Origin: Chthoniobacter sp.
Lineage (GTDB): Bacteria; Verrucomicrobiota; Verrucomicrobiia; Chthoniobacterales; Chthoniobacteraceae
Length of the DNA stretch: 64,000 bases
NCBI GenBank assembly: GCA_021414005.1
Contig: JAIOPH010000001.1
Location: forward strand, 104,444-168,443
Reading direction: 5' to 3'
Every line of letters begins with the position of its first letter. The first letter of the stretch is position 1. This document shows, in pieces, positions 1 through 8,863 of this stretch. Under the pieces are notes generated by a model. It was not told where the DNA came from. It worked only from the letters and a program-made list of their open reading frames with translations, and did not search any database. Position numbers and translations under genes: made by a program.

Positions 1-477
1 CGCGAGACTTTGTTCCGTGGAGAAAAACCGCCGGGATTGTGGCTGAGGTACAGCCGGCCGCCGGCAAACGACATGTCGTAGTTTCCCGGGACCGTGCCGA
101 GCGGATCAATGGTCAGATTCGGGTTCAGCACCCGGATCGCCCCACTGCTGTTCTCGCCAAAGAAAACCTTCCCGTTTTCCCACCGGACGAAGGAACCGAA
201 GATGGACGCACCAAAATTGAAAAGGTCCATGGCTGCGGTGTAGCCGTCGCCCGGCGAGCGTCGGCAGAGGCGGCTCGGCGCGGTGAAATCGCTGTCGCTT
301 TCGATGTAGTAGATGTCGCCACCCGGCGCGACGGCCAGCCCGCCGATCACAAAGCCGGGCGAGGCGTCGAAGAGTTTCGTGACGGAATACCCCGGCGCGG
401 AGACAGTGAGCGTCTGCGCGAAAAGCGCGGAAGCCGCAGTCAGCAGATAGGCGCTGAGGAGGATGGTTTTTTTCATG
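1..477 (-). CDS. Exported beta-propeller-like protein, 5' part only
   Basis: An open frame starts at the ATG whose first base is 477 and stays open through position 1, so only the first 159 codons are present and the gene continues beyond the left edge. The N-terminus MKKTILLSAYLLTAASALFA is a clear signal peptide with a cleavage-type AxA-like end, so the protein is exported. The mature part has blade-like stretches such as GGLAVAPGGDIYYIES and LYLSHNPGG, which resemble NHL/SMP-30-type beta-propellers of surface proteins. The family is not recognised with certainty. A 9-bp inverted repeat lies directly before the start codon. The end of the protein, including any PEP-CTERM or other anchor, cannot be seen. 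Confidence 0.72.
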
Positions 478-479
478 GA

Positions 480-511
480 CTGGTTTCTTTTTTGGGTTGG
501 TGAGAAACCAG
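480..511 (-). promoter_or_regulatory. Leader hairpin before start codon
   Basis: Positions 480-488 (CTGGTTTCT) and 503-511 (AGAAACCAG) are a perfect 9-bp inverted repeat with a 14-nt A/C-rich loop. In the minus-strand transcript the hairpin ends two bases before the ATG of the exported protein, so it could hinder ribosome access. No Shine-Dalgarno is visible in the loop. A regulatory role is inference. Confidence 0.3.
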
Positions 512-516
512 AACAC

Positions 517-914
517 GACACGGCGCGAGTGCGCCGCGGCGAGCGGGACTGATCCCTCATTGCTTCTTTTTTGCGAAGAAGTTTTGACGCGACCACCGCA
601 CCAGCGGCGGCCCGAATGAGAGCGAATCGAGGGAGTGTTCTGACTTCTGGATTCTCGGCGGGCCTTCGCCCGCCAGCCTTCTCCCCGCCTTCACCTCCGG
701 GCTATCGGAGATTGGCAAAATGGGGCGTCGTATCCAGTTACAGCAGCGCAACTGCTTCCGATTTTCACGGAATTCCTGCCTGCGATCCACTGACGTAAAA
801 CTCGCAAAGAACTGCGTGGAGAATTCGCGAGGACCGCGCGGCACACAAGTTATTTTCTAGCTGCGCGGAATTTTCGCCATTGCCCGCCCCGAAAAACTCC
901 CCCAGTCTGTTTTC
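517..914. other. Intergenic region without recognised gene
   Basis: About 400 bases separate the left-edge gene from the membrane-protein gene at 915. Open frames exist on both strands, but they are short, lack ribosome binding sites and show no family motif. A perfect 7-bp stem with a CTTC tetraloop sits at 657-674 (GGCGGGC / GCCCGCC) with no T-run, so it is not a convincing intrinsic terminator. Promoters for the two flanking genes probably lie here, but no clear -35/-10 pair stands out. Confidence 0.4.
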
Positions 915-1496
915 ATGTTCGCCGCCCTCGCCCTCCTGATCATCGTCGTCGCCTACCGGATTGCGTCCGGTTTCGTAGGCAGCACGGATTTTTCCTGGAT
1001 GCACAATTTCGCCCCGCTCGCCGCCGTGGCTCTCTGCGGCGCGGTCTATCTGCCGCGACGTTTCGCCTTCGCGCTGCCGCTGACCATGCTTTTTCTGAGC
1101 GACCTTGTGCTCAATGTTTTTCACTACCACCAGCCGCTCGCGACCGTGGAAATCCTCCCGCGTTATCTCGCCCTCGCGCTTATTGCCGGGCTCGGACTGG
1201 CGCTGCAGGGCAAGGCGCGCCTCGGCTCGCTGCTCGCCGCCAGCGTCGGCGGCTCGGTCGCTTTCTACGTCATCACGAATACCGGCTCGTGGTTGTACGA
1301 GCCCGGCTACGCCAGGAATGTCGGCGGCTGGCTTCAGGCATTGACCAGGGGTTTACCGGGGTATCCGGCGACATGGACATTTTACGTCAACACCCTCCTC
1401 AGCGACGTGGGTTTCACGCTGCTCTTCGTTGGTTGCATGGCTTGGCAGGCGGGCAAGCACCATGCGGACGAACCGGAAGTGCTCGCGCCGTGGTGA
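915..1496 (+). CDS. DUF6580-like integral membrane protein
   Basis: The 193-aa protein has about five hydrophobic segments (near residues 1-18, 33-45, 54-68, 80-97, 105-120 and 150-170) and carries NFAPLAAVALCGAVYLPRR, which resembles the conserved N-terminal motif of the DUF6580 family of small membrane proteins. That family is distantly similar to ECF-transporter substrate components, so a role in small-molecule uptake is possible but unproven. The ATG at 915 is the first in frame and no clear Shine-Dalgarno precedes it. The gene is isolated; its downstream neighbour converges from the other strand. Confidence 0.6.
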   Translation: MFAALALLIIVVAYRIASGFVGSTDFSWMHNFAPLAAVALCGAVYLPRRFAFALPLTMLFLSDLVLNVFHYHQPLATVEILPRYLALALIAGLGLALQGKARLGSLLAASVGGSVAFYVITNTGSWLYEPGYARNVGGWLQALTRGLPGYPATWTFYVNTLLSDVGFTLLFVGCMAWQAGKHHADEPEVLAPW

Positions 1497-1603
1497 CGCC
1501 GCGACCGCGTTGAAGGTCAGCGTTGCCCACAGTCGGCGGAACCGCCATCGGCACACGCCCATCCATTCACCGAGCGCGCGATCCTGAATCGCCAAATACG
1601 CTC

Positions 1604-3565
1604 CTACCCCTGCGGCAGGATTTTCTTCACCAGCCGGTCGATCCCTTCATTGGCGTAATCGCTCTGCGGATAGAGCTTCTGCGCCTTGAGATACCACGCA
1701 AGGCTGGAACCAATCTGCTCCTTCTTTTCCAATTCCTGCGCCCCGCGCAGCGTGCGGACAAAATCAGCCGCCTTCGTTGTGAGGTCCGCCCGCGTCTGGC
1801 TTAGCTTGGAATCATCGGGGAACTGCCCGGCGATCTTTTCCACGCTCTCCCACGCCCCGGCATAATTCGTCTGCACCGCCATGGCGCTGGCCTGACCGAG
1901 TGCGGTCTCGATGACCTGAACGTTTTTCAGCACCTCCTCGAGTTGCTTCTGCTTCTCGGGGTAAAGAGCGAGCGCCGCAATGAACCGCACGCGGTCGTCA
2001 AAAATCTGCCGGTAGTTTTTTTGGCCCGCGAGCGCCTCGAAATCGGCTGCCGCCTTGGCCTGCGCATCGCCATGTTTGAAAATCATCTTGGAGATCTCCT
2101 CAAGGGCTGGATTCCGCGGCCACAACTCGGTGGCCGCAGCCAGCTCGGCTTCGAGCGTGGCGTTGTCGCCCTTGAACGCGGCATTGCGCGCCTTGGCGAG
2201 ATGCATCGCGGCCACCTGCTTTGAGGTTTCAATCGCCGCCATCGGCTTCGAGCTGTCGAAATCCTTCGCGATTTTTTCGAGCTGTTTCACCAGCGTTTCT
2301 GCGAGCGTGTAGTCCTTCACGTCGATCGCCGAGATGAGTTGGTTGGTTTTCTGCACAAACTCCAGCGCCTGCCGCTTCTTCTCGCGCGGCAGGGTGCGGA
2401 TTTCCGGCATGTATTCACCCACGGTTACGGCCTCGGCCAGCCGCTTCGATGCGCTCTCGAGTTCACCTTTGGAAACCAAAAACTCAAACGACTTCACCCC
2501 TTCGCGCACGTCGCGAATCGCTTCGTTTGCCATCGAGTCCAGCGTGCCCACCGTCGGCGGCATGCCTGCACTCTTTTCAAAGAGATCCTTGGTGTCCTTG
2601 CCGACGTTCAGCTTGGTGTCGCCATCGGTGAAGATCGCGCGATAAAAGCGCGTGCCCATGAGCACATGCTGGAAGCGCCGCTGCATGAAGAACTGCACGA
2701 TCAACGCCTGAAATTCCACCTTCGCCTGAATCGAGGAGATTTCGTTGTTGAGCTGATTTTTTTTGATCTGCGCCTCGACCTCCGCAATGCGCTTGGTGTG
2801 CTTCGCCTGGGTGATGGAAGCCTCGAACTGCTGCTGATTGGGCGGCTGCTGCTGCCCACCCCGCCCGTTCCTGCCCCCACCGCCTCCCCCGTTGTTGGAG
2901 ACCACGGCTCGGGCACCATCCGCCTTTCCCGCATGCTCGGCGTCCCAGTATTCCTGCCGCCGCTCATCAGCCAGCGCCGCATTGGCTACCACCAGCCGGT
3001 CTTGATTGCGCTGCGATTTCCAAGCACTGGAAACGGCGTCCAAAAGCGCGTCGCAAAGCCGCGCATCAATGTCGTAACGCGAACCGACCGGCAGCCATTT
3101 GACCGCGGCATCGAGATTCTGCGTGGGCACGTAGGTCGAGGACGCCAGCAAGCCCAGAATCGTGGAAATGACCTTCTGATACTCGCGATCCTCCGCCGTC
3201 GTCTCCTCGGGCGCGTTCAGGTATTTCTCAAAGCGCGCCTGGAAAAGCCGGTTGTTGTTCACATTCCAGTTCTTCCCGCCCCACTGCACTGTCTCCGTGC
3301 CCGGATCAAACATCGGGACATCGCCACCCATGACATTCCCGCTTTTCTTTCCGCCGCCAGTGGCACCGGCACCACCCGCGCCCGCTGCCGGCTGAGCTGC
3401 GGGAGCCGCCGGGGCCGCAGGAGCCGGCGCATCCGGAACCTGCGCGCACAGCATCGCGCTACTCAGCGCGAGGGTACCAGCCGTCAAAGTCCAGCATCGC
3501 CGTTTTGCAGCGGAAAGAATGCAGGCGGCGTGAGGGTGGAAGGAACCGGGGAGTGGAGTGTTCAT
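1604..3565 (-). CDS. Large exported protein with C-terminal TPR-like helices
   Basis: The 653-aa protein begins with a long positively charged stretch and a hydrophobic segment ending in SSAMLCAQ, consistent with a signal peptide. An Ala/Pro-rich linker follows (about residues 47-65), then a Gly/Asn/Gln low-complexity stretch near residues 225-247, and alpha-helical repeats toward the end. Pieces such as SSLAWYLKAQKLYPQSDY look TPR-like. The family is not recognised; similar long helical exported proteins occur in Verrucomicrobiota. It is the last gene of a minus-strand group after lepB and the 130-aa gene, 19 bases downstream of the latter. It may act in the periplasm or at the envelope, but no enzymatic motif is visible. 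Confidence 0.6.
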   Translation of the reverse strand: MNTPLPGSFHPHAACILSAAKRRCWTLTAGTLALSSAMLCAQVPDAPAPAAPAAPAAQPAAGAGGAGATGGGKKSGNVMGGDVPMFDPGTETVQWGGKNWNVNNNRLFQARFEKYLNAPEETTAEDREYQKVISTILGLLASSTYVPTQNLDAAVKWLPVGSRYDIDARLCDALLDAVSSAWKSQRNQDRLVVANAALADERRQEYWDAEHAGKADGARAVVSNNGGGGGGRNGRGGQQQPPNQQQFEASITQAKHTKRIAEVEAQIKKNQLNNEISSIQAKVEFQALIVQFFMQRRFQHVLMGTRFYRAIFTDGDTKLNVGKDTKDLFEKSAGMPPTVGTLDSMANEAIRDVREGVKSFEFLVSKGELESASKRLAEAVTVGEYMPEIRTLPREKKRQALEFVQKTNQLISAIDVKDYTLAETLVKQLEKIAKDFDSSKPMAAIETSKQVAAMHLAKARNAAFKGDNATLEAELAAATELWPRNPALEEISKMIFKHGDAQAKAAADFEALAGQKNYRQIFDDRVRFIAALALYPEKQKQLEEVLKNVQVIETALGQASAMAVQTNYAGAWESVEKIAGQFPDDSKLSQTRADLTTKAADFVRTLRGAQELEKKEQIGSSLAWYLKAQKLYPQSDYANEGIDRLVKKILPQG

Positions 3566-3584
3566 GGGAGACTGAATAGCAGAT

Positions 3585-3977
3585 TTAGATCTTTTTTACA
3601 TCCTTGGCTTTGAGGATGCCTTTGTCGCCGACTTCGATCTTGAACATGAAGCGCTGCCCGCGCTCGATGTTCACGCTGTTGAACTGCGGCGGCACCAGAA
3701 TCGGGAGCAGATCGGAACCGACCTCCACGGAGAAAAGTCGCCCGTTCACGGCGGAAAACTCGAGCGACTTCGAAATCGTGCCGTCGAGCTTGTATTCATT
3801 GCCCCGCAGACTGTTGGAATTTTCCAAATAATCCGCCACCGGCAGCGCGGTCATCGTGCGGTAGGGATCACTCGCTTTGCCGAAGATGAGATAGCCGCCG
3901 CCGAGCGCGGCCAGCACGATGCCAGCGGCGGCAAAAATCCAAAGAGGGTGGGCAGAGGAGCTAGCGCGGCGAGCCAT
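3585..3977 (-). CDS. Single-span membrane protein with small beta-rich domain
   Basis: The 130-aa protein has one N-terminal transmembrane segment (about residues 12-32, WIFAAAGIVLAALGGGYLIF), followed by about 95 beta-rich residues with motifs such as NEYKLDGTISKSLEF and GQRFMFKIEVGDKG. These resemble an OB-fold module. The family is not recognised. The gene lies between lepB and the 653-aa exported protein on the same strand (75- and 19-base gaps), so the three are probably cotranscribed. It would sit in the inner membrane with its C-terminal domain outside the cytoplasm. Confidence 0.55.
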   Translation of the reverse strand: MARRASSSAHPLWIFAAAGIVLAALGGGYLIFGKASDPYRTMTALPVADYLENSNSLRGNEYKLDGTISKSLEFSAVNGRLFSVEVGSDLLPILVPPQFNSVNIERGQRFMFKIEVGDKGILKAKDVKKI

Positions 3978-4052
3978 GGTGGAAAAGGCGGAGGACGGAA
4001 GGCGGAAGGGGGAAGAAACGTGGAGTCATTTCAGCAGGTCGAATACCGCTGG

Positions 4053-5267
4053 TTAGTGGATCAACCCCCAGTGAGAAGCAAACGGCCAATACACAAACAC
4101 GCCGCGACCCATTAGATTTCGCTCCGGCACCGGCCCCCAGTCGCGGCTGTCGGAACTGTGGTAGCTGTTGTCGCCCATCGCCCAATAGTGGCGCTCGGGA
4201 ACTTTGTAGGTGTCATTCGGCGAGCGCAGCACCGGCATGAGAAAGCTCGAAAAACCCTGTGCGTAACCTCTGTATCCATCCTGTTGCGCCATCACCCGCT
4301 CGAAGCAGCGCCCCTGGGCTGGCGATCCATTGACCACAAGCTGCGGCGAATTGATCTGCAGCTCGTCGCCGGGCACACCCACCAGCCGCTTGATGTAAAA
4401 CTGTGACGGCAAATCCATATTTATCGTCCACCCCATTCGGTCGGCATAAAACGCCATGTCCGGCAGATCGAAATCCGCGACGTTGTTGCGGTCGTGCAGG
4501 CCGTCCCGCTCCCGCCGACGCTCGATCGTTGGCAGCTTTTGCGTGTTGAAAACGAAAACCTCGCCCCGGCGCGGCGTGCGAAAATGGTACGACATCTTGT
4601 CCACAAACACATGGTCGCCCGTGTCCACATAGCCGCGAACGATCGGCTCGCCGCGCCGGTAAGTGCGGGTGGAATTCACCTGAAAACCATCTCTGACCGT
4701 CAGCCGCGGAGCGTGAACGAGATAAGTGTTGCCGCTGCTCATCGTGATCTGCGTGTAGGTGAAAAAGCGGAACCGCGAAACCTCGTCCATCATGGCCACC
4801 GACTCATCGTCCTTCGCCACCACATTGATCCACGTGCGCCCGAGCGCTCCAGCTTGGAGAATTTGGACCACAACATTTGGCGGCTCGTCGGTCGTGGGGT
4901 AGGCGTTGATCCCATTCAGTGTCGGCCACATCGAGCCCGTAGGAATGGTGAACGGCTGGAGAAAATACGTCCGCACCCCGAGCGCCACCACGATCGCCAC
5001 GAGGAAAACCTCGCAGTTCTCCCGCCAACCCGCGTCCTTCACCGGTGGCAGATATTTCCCGCACTGCTCGTCCAGCGCCTTCGCCGCGTTCTCGATCTCG
5101 CCCTTCTCCCCCACCCCGCAGGCCTGCTCCAGCCGCGTGATCCCACCCTCAAAATCCGCAACCTGCGCCACGCTCCACAAGTCCCGCTTGTAGGCCAGCA
5201 GTTTGCGCGCGTCCTTCACAAACTGGCGGCCTTGTTTGACGTGCTTGGAGGCGAAAAAGGAAAACAT
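4053..5267 (-). CDS. lepB: Signal peptidase I
   Basis: This serine/lysine endopeptidase cleaves signal peptides from exported proteins at the outer face of the inner membrane. Family marks are TIPTGSMWPTL, with the catalytic Ser at about residue 112; YIKRLVGVPGD, with the general-base Lys at about 293; and GDNSYHSSDSRDWG with a C-terminal hydrophobic end. One transmembrane segment (VFLVAIVVALGVRTYFL) precedes the Ser. The start is taken as ATG 5267; an in-frame TTG at 5294 would add nine residues. The protein is about 404 aa. It has an N-terminal cytoplasmic extension of about 85 residues, and about 180 residues separate Ser and Lys, much more than in E. coli LepB. It is transcribed away from coaD. 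Confidence 0.9.
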   Translation of the reverse strand: MFSFFASKHVKQGRQFVKDARKLLAYKRDLWSVAQVADFEGGITRLEQACGVGEKGEIENAAKALDEQCGKYLPPVKDAGWRENCEVFLVAIVVALGVRTYFLQPFTIPTGSMWPTLNGINAYPTTDEPPNVVVQILQAGALGRTWINVVAKDDESVAMMDEVSRFRFFTYTQITMSSGNTYLVHAPRLTVRDGFQVNSTRTYRRGEPIVRGYVDTGDHVFVDKMSYHFRTPRRGEVFVFNTQKLPTIERRRERDGLHDRNNVADFDLPDMAFYADRMGWTINMDLPSQFYIKRLVGVPGDELQINSPQLVVNGSPAQGRCFERVMAQQDGYRGYAQGFSSFLMPVLRSPNDTYKVPERHYWAMGDNSYHSSDSRDWGPVPERNLMGRGVFVYWPFASHWGLIH

Positions 5268-5403
5268 GGGCGCTTGGAGAGAGCGCGCATCCAATCCGAA
5301 AGACCCGCCAAGGAAAGCGAAATCTTGCCCCGTTCAACTCGCGTCCGCCGCGAGGCAAAAGTTTCCCTTCAAATGTCGCGCGGGCTCCGGCAGCTTCCGC
5401 CGC

Positions 5404-5892
5404 GTGAGACGCGCAATCTATCCCGGCAGCTTCGACCCCGTGACCAACGGGCACCTCGACGTGATCGCGCGCGCCGCCAAGCTTTTCGACGAGGTCATCG
5501 TGGCCGTCGCCGTCAACGATCAGAAGCGCGGCCTTTTCACCGCCGACGAGCGCACCGCCCTGATTCGCGGCGCGGTCGCGGGGTGGAAAAACGTGCGCGT
5601 CTCCCGGTTCGACGGGCTGCTCGTGGAGTTCGCCAGCGCGCAGGGGGCGACCGCCGTGGTGCGCGGATTACGCGCCGTGTCGGACTTCGAGTTCGAGTTT
5701 CAAATGGCGCTGATGAATCGAAAACTCGACGAGCAGATCGAGACGATCTTTCTCATGCCGGCCGAGAACTACACGTATCTCAGTTCGCGCATCGTCAAAG
5801 AAATCAGCCGGCTCGGTGGCAATGTGGATGCGTTCGTGCCAGCTTCCGTCGCGGGAGCATTGCGGGAGAAACTCGCGGCGCGACCCGCTTAG
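5404..5892 (+). CDS. coaD: Pantetheine-phosphate adenylyltransferase
   Basis: CoaD transfers AMP from ATP to 4'-phosphopantetheine, making dephospho-CoA in the penultimate step of CoA synthesis. The protein begins RRAIYPGSFDPVTNGHLDVI, containing the nucleotidyltransferase T/HxGH motif, and carries VVRGLRAVSDFEFEFQMA and YLSSRIVKEIS, all typical of bacterial CoaD. The frame is open far upstream, but the family always starts just before the (K/R)AIYPGSFDP motif. GTG at 5404 gives the normal length of 162 aa and avoids overlap with the divergent lepB. It leads the run coaD, yceD, rpmF, plsX. No strong Shine-Dalgarno is seen. Confidence 0.93.
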   Translation: MRRAIYPGSFDPVTNGHLDVIARAAKLFDEVIVAVAVNDQKRGLFTADERTALIRGAVAGWKNVRVSRFDGLLVEFASAQGATAVVRGLRAVSDFEFEFQMALMNRKLDEQIETIFLMPAENYTYLSSRIVKEISRLGGNVDAFVPASVAGALREKLAARPA

Positions 5893-5903
5893 AAAGCTGT
5901 TCT

Positions 5904-6371
5904 ATGAAAGTTCATCGCAATCAGATTCCCGTCGAAGGTTTGCACCTCGAGGGGACCGAAAGCAGCCAGATGCTCGATCTCCGCGATCCCGGCATCCAGC
6001 CCGCGGGAGACGTTCGCTATTCCCTCGATGTCGGTCTGAGCGAAGGCGGCCTCTTCGCCACGGGCAGCGTCGGCGTGGATCTCGACCTCGAATGTGTGGT
6101 CTGTCTGGAGCGCTTCCGCTACGCGCTCGAAGTGCCGGATTTCGCCTGTCAGATCGAACTTTCTGGGGCTGAATCGGTGGACTTGACAGGCATGGTGAGG
6201 GAAGACATCTTGCTCGCCCTTCCGCCCCATCCGCATTGCGACTGGAATGGAGAGAAAGTCTGTCAGGGCGCGTCGCTTCGGGCCAAAACCGAATCCGCGC
6301 CCGAGCCGCTCTCCGAGACCCGAGACGCGTGGGGTGCGCTGGACCAGCTAAAAATTAACAAGACCAACTGA
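5904..6371 (+). CDS. YceD family protein (DUF177)
   Basis: The 155-aa protein has the DUF177 layout: an N-terminal beta-rich part, then a Cys motif (LDLECVVCLERFRYALE, CxxC), then an acidic region and DLTGMVREDILLALPPHPHC. YceD proteins are encoded directly before rpmF in most bacteria and influence 23S rRNA or ribosome assembly. The same order is kept here, with rpmF starting one base after the stop. The ATG at 5904 is chosen because the in-frame region upstream is only antisense reading of lepB/coaD, and because the family begins at this point. It lies 11 bases after coaD. Confidence 0.85.
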   Translation: MKVHRNQIPVEGLHLEGTESSQMLDLRDPGIQPAGDVRYSLDVGLSEGGLFATGSVGVDLDLECVVCLERFRYALEVPDFACQIELSGAESVDLTGMVREDILLALPPHPHCDWNGEKVCQGASLRAKTESAPEPLSETRDAWGALDQLKINKTN

Positions 6372-6372
6372 T

Positions 6373-6555
6373 ATGGGAGTTCCAAAACGTAAAACATCCA
6401 AGATGCGCCTGCGCACCCGCAAGGCCGCCAACCGCTGGCACGCCGCCGCCCTCAACAAGTGCGGCCAGTGCGGCAGCGCGGTCGTTTCGCACCGCGCCTG
6501 CCCCTCCTGCGGCTACTACAAAGGCCGCCAGGTGCTGACCATCGGCGCCGCCTAA
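6373..6555 (+). CDS. rpmF: 50S ribosomal protein L32
   Basis: This 60-aa basic protein starts MGVPKRKTSKMRLRTRKAAN and carries a complete four-Cys zinc-binding set (CGQCGS and CPSCGYYKG), the hallmark of the zinc-binding form of bL32. Its position right after the YceD gene and before plsX is the conserved bacterial arrangement. A strong intrinsic terminator follows 17 bases after the stop. Confidence 0.97.
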   Translation: MGVPKRKTSKMRLRTRKAANRWHAAALNKCGQCGSAVVSHRACPSCGYYKGRQVLTIGAA

Positions 6556-6572
6556 TTCCTTTGCACCCCGTT

Positions 6573-6613
6573 GCAGCCGCCCCGCTTTTCAGCGTGGGCG
6601 GCTGCTTCTTTTT
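6573..6613 (+). terminator. Rho-independent terminator after rpmF
   Basis: A perfect 10-bp GC-rich stem (GCAGCCGCCC at 6573-6582 with GGGCGGCTGC at 6596-6605) is followed by TTCTTTTT. It lies between rpmF and plsX, so it probably limits read-through from the ribosomal-protein transcript into plsX. Confidence 0.85.
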
Positions 6614-6652
6614 GCCCTTGAACAACGCCCCGGCCGCGTCCGAAATGCGCCC

Positions 6653-7675
6653 ATGAAAATCGCGCTCGACGCCATGGGCCACGACGACGGCCCGGCCAAG
6701 CTGATCGAAGGAGCCGCACTCGCGCTCCGCGAATTTCCGGAAATCACCCGCCTCTTTCTCACCGGCGAAACCCCGCGCCTCGAAGCCGAACTCAAGCGGA
6801 TCGCCTGCAGCGACGCGCGCATTCAGATCGTCCACACCACGCAGGTTGTGGAGATGCACGACAGCGGCATCGACGCCGTGCGGCGGAAAAAGGATTCCTC
6901 CGTCAGCCGCGCCGTTGATCTCGTGAAATGCGGCGACGCCCAAGCTGTGGTCAGCGCTGGCAATACCGGGGCCGCCGTCAGCGCCGCCACCATCAAGTTG
7001 CGAACCCTCCCCGGCATCGAGCGCCCGGCCATTGCCACCCACATGCCCACCGAGGGCGGCGGCAACTTCATCCTCTGCGACGCCGGCGCGAACCCCGACC
7101 CCACTCCGCGCCAAATCCAGGACAACGCCACCATGGCCCTCGCCTACTGCCGCCACGTCGTCGGCAAGGCCAACCCCACCGCCGGCCTGCTCTCAAATGG
7201 CGAAGAGGAATTCAAAGGCAACGAACTCACCCTGGCCGCCCACACTCTGCTGAAAAACAGCGGCATGAATTTTCACGGCAACGTCGAGGGCCACGACCTT
7301 TTCGCCGGCACCGTGGACGTGGTGGTCACCGACGGCTTCACCGGCAACGTCGTCCTCAAAACCAGCGAAGCGCTCGCCAAAAGCATCTTCCGTCTGCTCA
7401 AGGGCGAACTCATGAAAACACCCGTGCGCAAAGCGGGCGCGCTGCTCTGCCGGCCGGCCTTTCGCGCCGTCCACAAAGTGACCAACGCCGACAACTACGG
7501 CGGCATGCCGCTCCTCGGAGTGAACGGCGTCTGCATCATCGCCCACGGCGGCAGCTCCCCCATCGCCGTGAAAAACGCCCTCCGCATGGCCGTGCAATCC
7601 ATCCTCCATCAGGTGAACCCCCACATCATCGAGGAAGCCCGCCGCTGCCACGAGTCGGCCGCGCAGCCGGCGTAG
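6653..7675 (+). CDS. plsX: Phosphate acyltransferase PlsX
   Basis: PlsX converts acyl-ACP and phosphate into acyl-phosphate, the acyl donor for PlsY in phosphatidic acid synthesis; it acts peripherally at the inner membrane. The 340-aa protein begins MKIALDAMGHDDGPAKLIEG and carries AVVSAGNTGA, RPAIATHMPT, GNVVLKTSE and the C-terminal GVNGVCIIAHGGSS, all family motifs. The ATG at 6653 matches the usual family start. It sits after rpmF behind a terminator and nine bases before a methyltransferase gene. The other fatty-acid genes in this window, acpP and fabF, are 56 kb away. Confidence 0.95.
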   Translation: MKIALDAMGHDDGPAKLIEGAALALREFPEITRLFLTGETPRLEAELKRIACSDARIQIVHTTQVVEMHDSGIDAVRRKKDSSVSRAVDLVKCGDAQAVVSAGNTGAAVSAATIKLRTLPGIERPAIATHMPTEGGGNFILCDAGANPDPTPRQIQDNATMALAYCRHVVGKANPTAGLLSNGEEEFKGNELTLAAHTLLKNSGMNFHGNVEGHDLFAGTVDVVVTDGFTGNVVLKTSEALAKSIFRLLKGELMKTPVRKAGALLCRPAFRAVHKVTNADNYGGMPLLGVNGVCIIAHGGSSPIAVKNALRMAVQSILHQVNPHIIEEARRCHESAAQPA

Positions 7676-7684
7676 AGCGCCGCG

Positions 7685-8863
7685 ATGCCCGACTCCCCGC
7701 GCACCCGCTTCCTCGCGAAGCTCGACGCCGGCCTGCGCGCGGGCGCTTTCGTGAAATTGACGCTCAGCGAATATCGCGGCGCGGAGCAAGGCGTGCGCAA
7801 CCTCTACGCGCGTCCGGTCGAGTTGCGCGACGGACCGCACCTCTCGCTCGTCTGGCGCTACGCCACACGCGACGTGACAAAAAACGTGCCCGTCCGAGAG
7901 GCCGCGGATGCGCTCGGCAAACTGCTCGGCGCCGCGTTTTCCCGCGCGCATCTTTTCACCACGACCGGCGACTGGCAGCTCCACTGCGACGCCGAAGGTG
8001 CGGGCAAGCTGAAGGCAAGCCGCCCGGTCTTCGCGGTCGCCCCCATGCCGGAGCACGATCAGAAAAAGCGTCCGTCACTGACGGTGGAACACGCCCCATT
8101 TCTACGCGCCCTCGGCGTGACCTCGGCGACCGGCGAAGCGCGCCCCGGCATGGCCGACAAGCTGCGCCAGATTCAGCGCTTCGTGGAAATCCTTGGGCAT
8201 CTTGTGGACGACTCGCCGCTCCGTGACCGACGCGAGTTGCGCGTGCTCGATATGGGCGCGGGCAAGGGCTATCTCACCTTCGCCACCGCCGCCTTTTTCC
8301 GCGAGAGCGGCGTGGACGCCGAGGTCGTCGGCGTGGAAGCCCGCACCGATCTGGTGGAACTGACCAACCGCGTGGCCCGCGAGACCGGCTTCGCGCGACT
8401 GCGTTTTGAGCACCGCGCGATCGGCGACTTCGCCGGGGAAAATGGCGCGGCTGATTTACTCATCGCACTGCACGCCTGCGACACCGCCACGGACGACGCG
8501 CTCCATCACGGCATCCGCGCCGGGGCGTCGCTCATCCTCGCCGCGCCCTGCTGCCATCAGGAAATCCGTGCGCAACTCACGCCGCCGCCGGTGCTGCGCG
8601 AAGTGCTGCGCCACGGCATTCTCGCCGAGCGCGAAGCCGAGATCGTGACCGACGGCATCCGCGCCCTGCTCCTCGAAATCCACGGCTACAAAGCCAGCGT
8701 CTTCGAGTTCATCTCCAGCGAACACACCGGCAAAAACCTGATGATCGCCGCGCACAAACGCTTGCAACCGCCCGACCCCGCGCCGTTGCGCGAACGCCTC
8801 CGCGCGCTGCTCGCCTTTTACGGCCTCCGCTCCCCGCGCCTCGCGCAACTCCTCGGCGAATGA
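7685..8863 (+). CDS. SAM-dependent methyltransferase, METTL25/Methyltransf_32-like
   Basis: The 392-aa protein has an N-terminal domain of about 170 residues and a Rossmann-type methyltransferase domain. Motif I is LRVLDMGAGKGYLTFATAAF near residue 190, and further marks are LLIALHACDTATDDALHHGI and ILAAPCCHQE. The GxGKGYLT plus HACDTATD plus PCCHQE pattern fits the methyltransferase group that includes eukaryotic METTL25 and uncharacterised bacterial homologues. The substrate is unknown; RNA or a ribosomal component is a reasonable guess because the next gene resembles Rsm22. Its stop overlaps the start of that gene by four bases (ATGA). Confidence 0.75.
   Translation: MPDSPRTRFLAKLDAGLRAGAFVKLTLSEYRGAEQGVRNLYARPVELRDGPHLSLVWRYATRDVTKNVPVREAADALGKLLGAAFSRAHLFTTTGDWQLHCDAEGAGKLKASRPVFAVAPMPEHDQKKRPSLTVEHAPFLRALGVTSATGEARPGMADKLRQIQRFVEILGHLVDDSPLRDRRELRVLDMGAGKGYLTFATAAFFRESGVDAEVVGVEARTDLVELTNRVARETGFARLRFEHRAIGDFAGENGAADLLIALHACDTATDDALHHGIRAGASLILAAPCCHQEIRAQLTPPPVLREVLRHGILAEREAEIVTDGIRALLLEIHGYKASVFEFISSEHTGKNLMIAAHKRLQPPDPAPLRERLRALLAFYGLRSPRLAQLLGE

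Noticed and set aside
4494..5903. Long plus-strand frame continuous with the YceD gene
   Set aside because: Only the last 155 codons have DUF177 motifs; the rest is antisense to lepB and out of frame with coaD.
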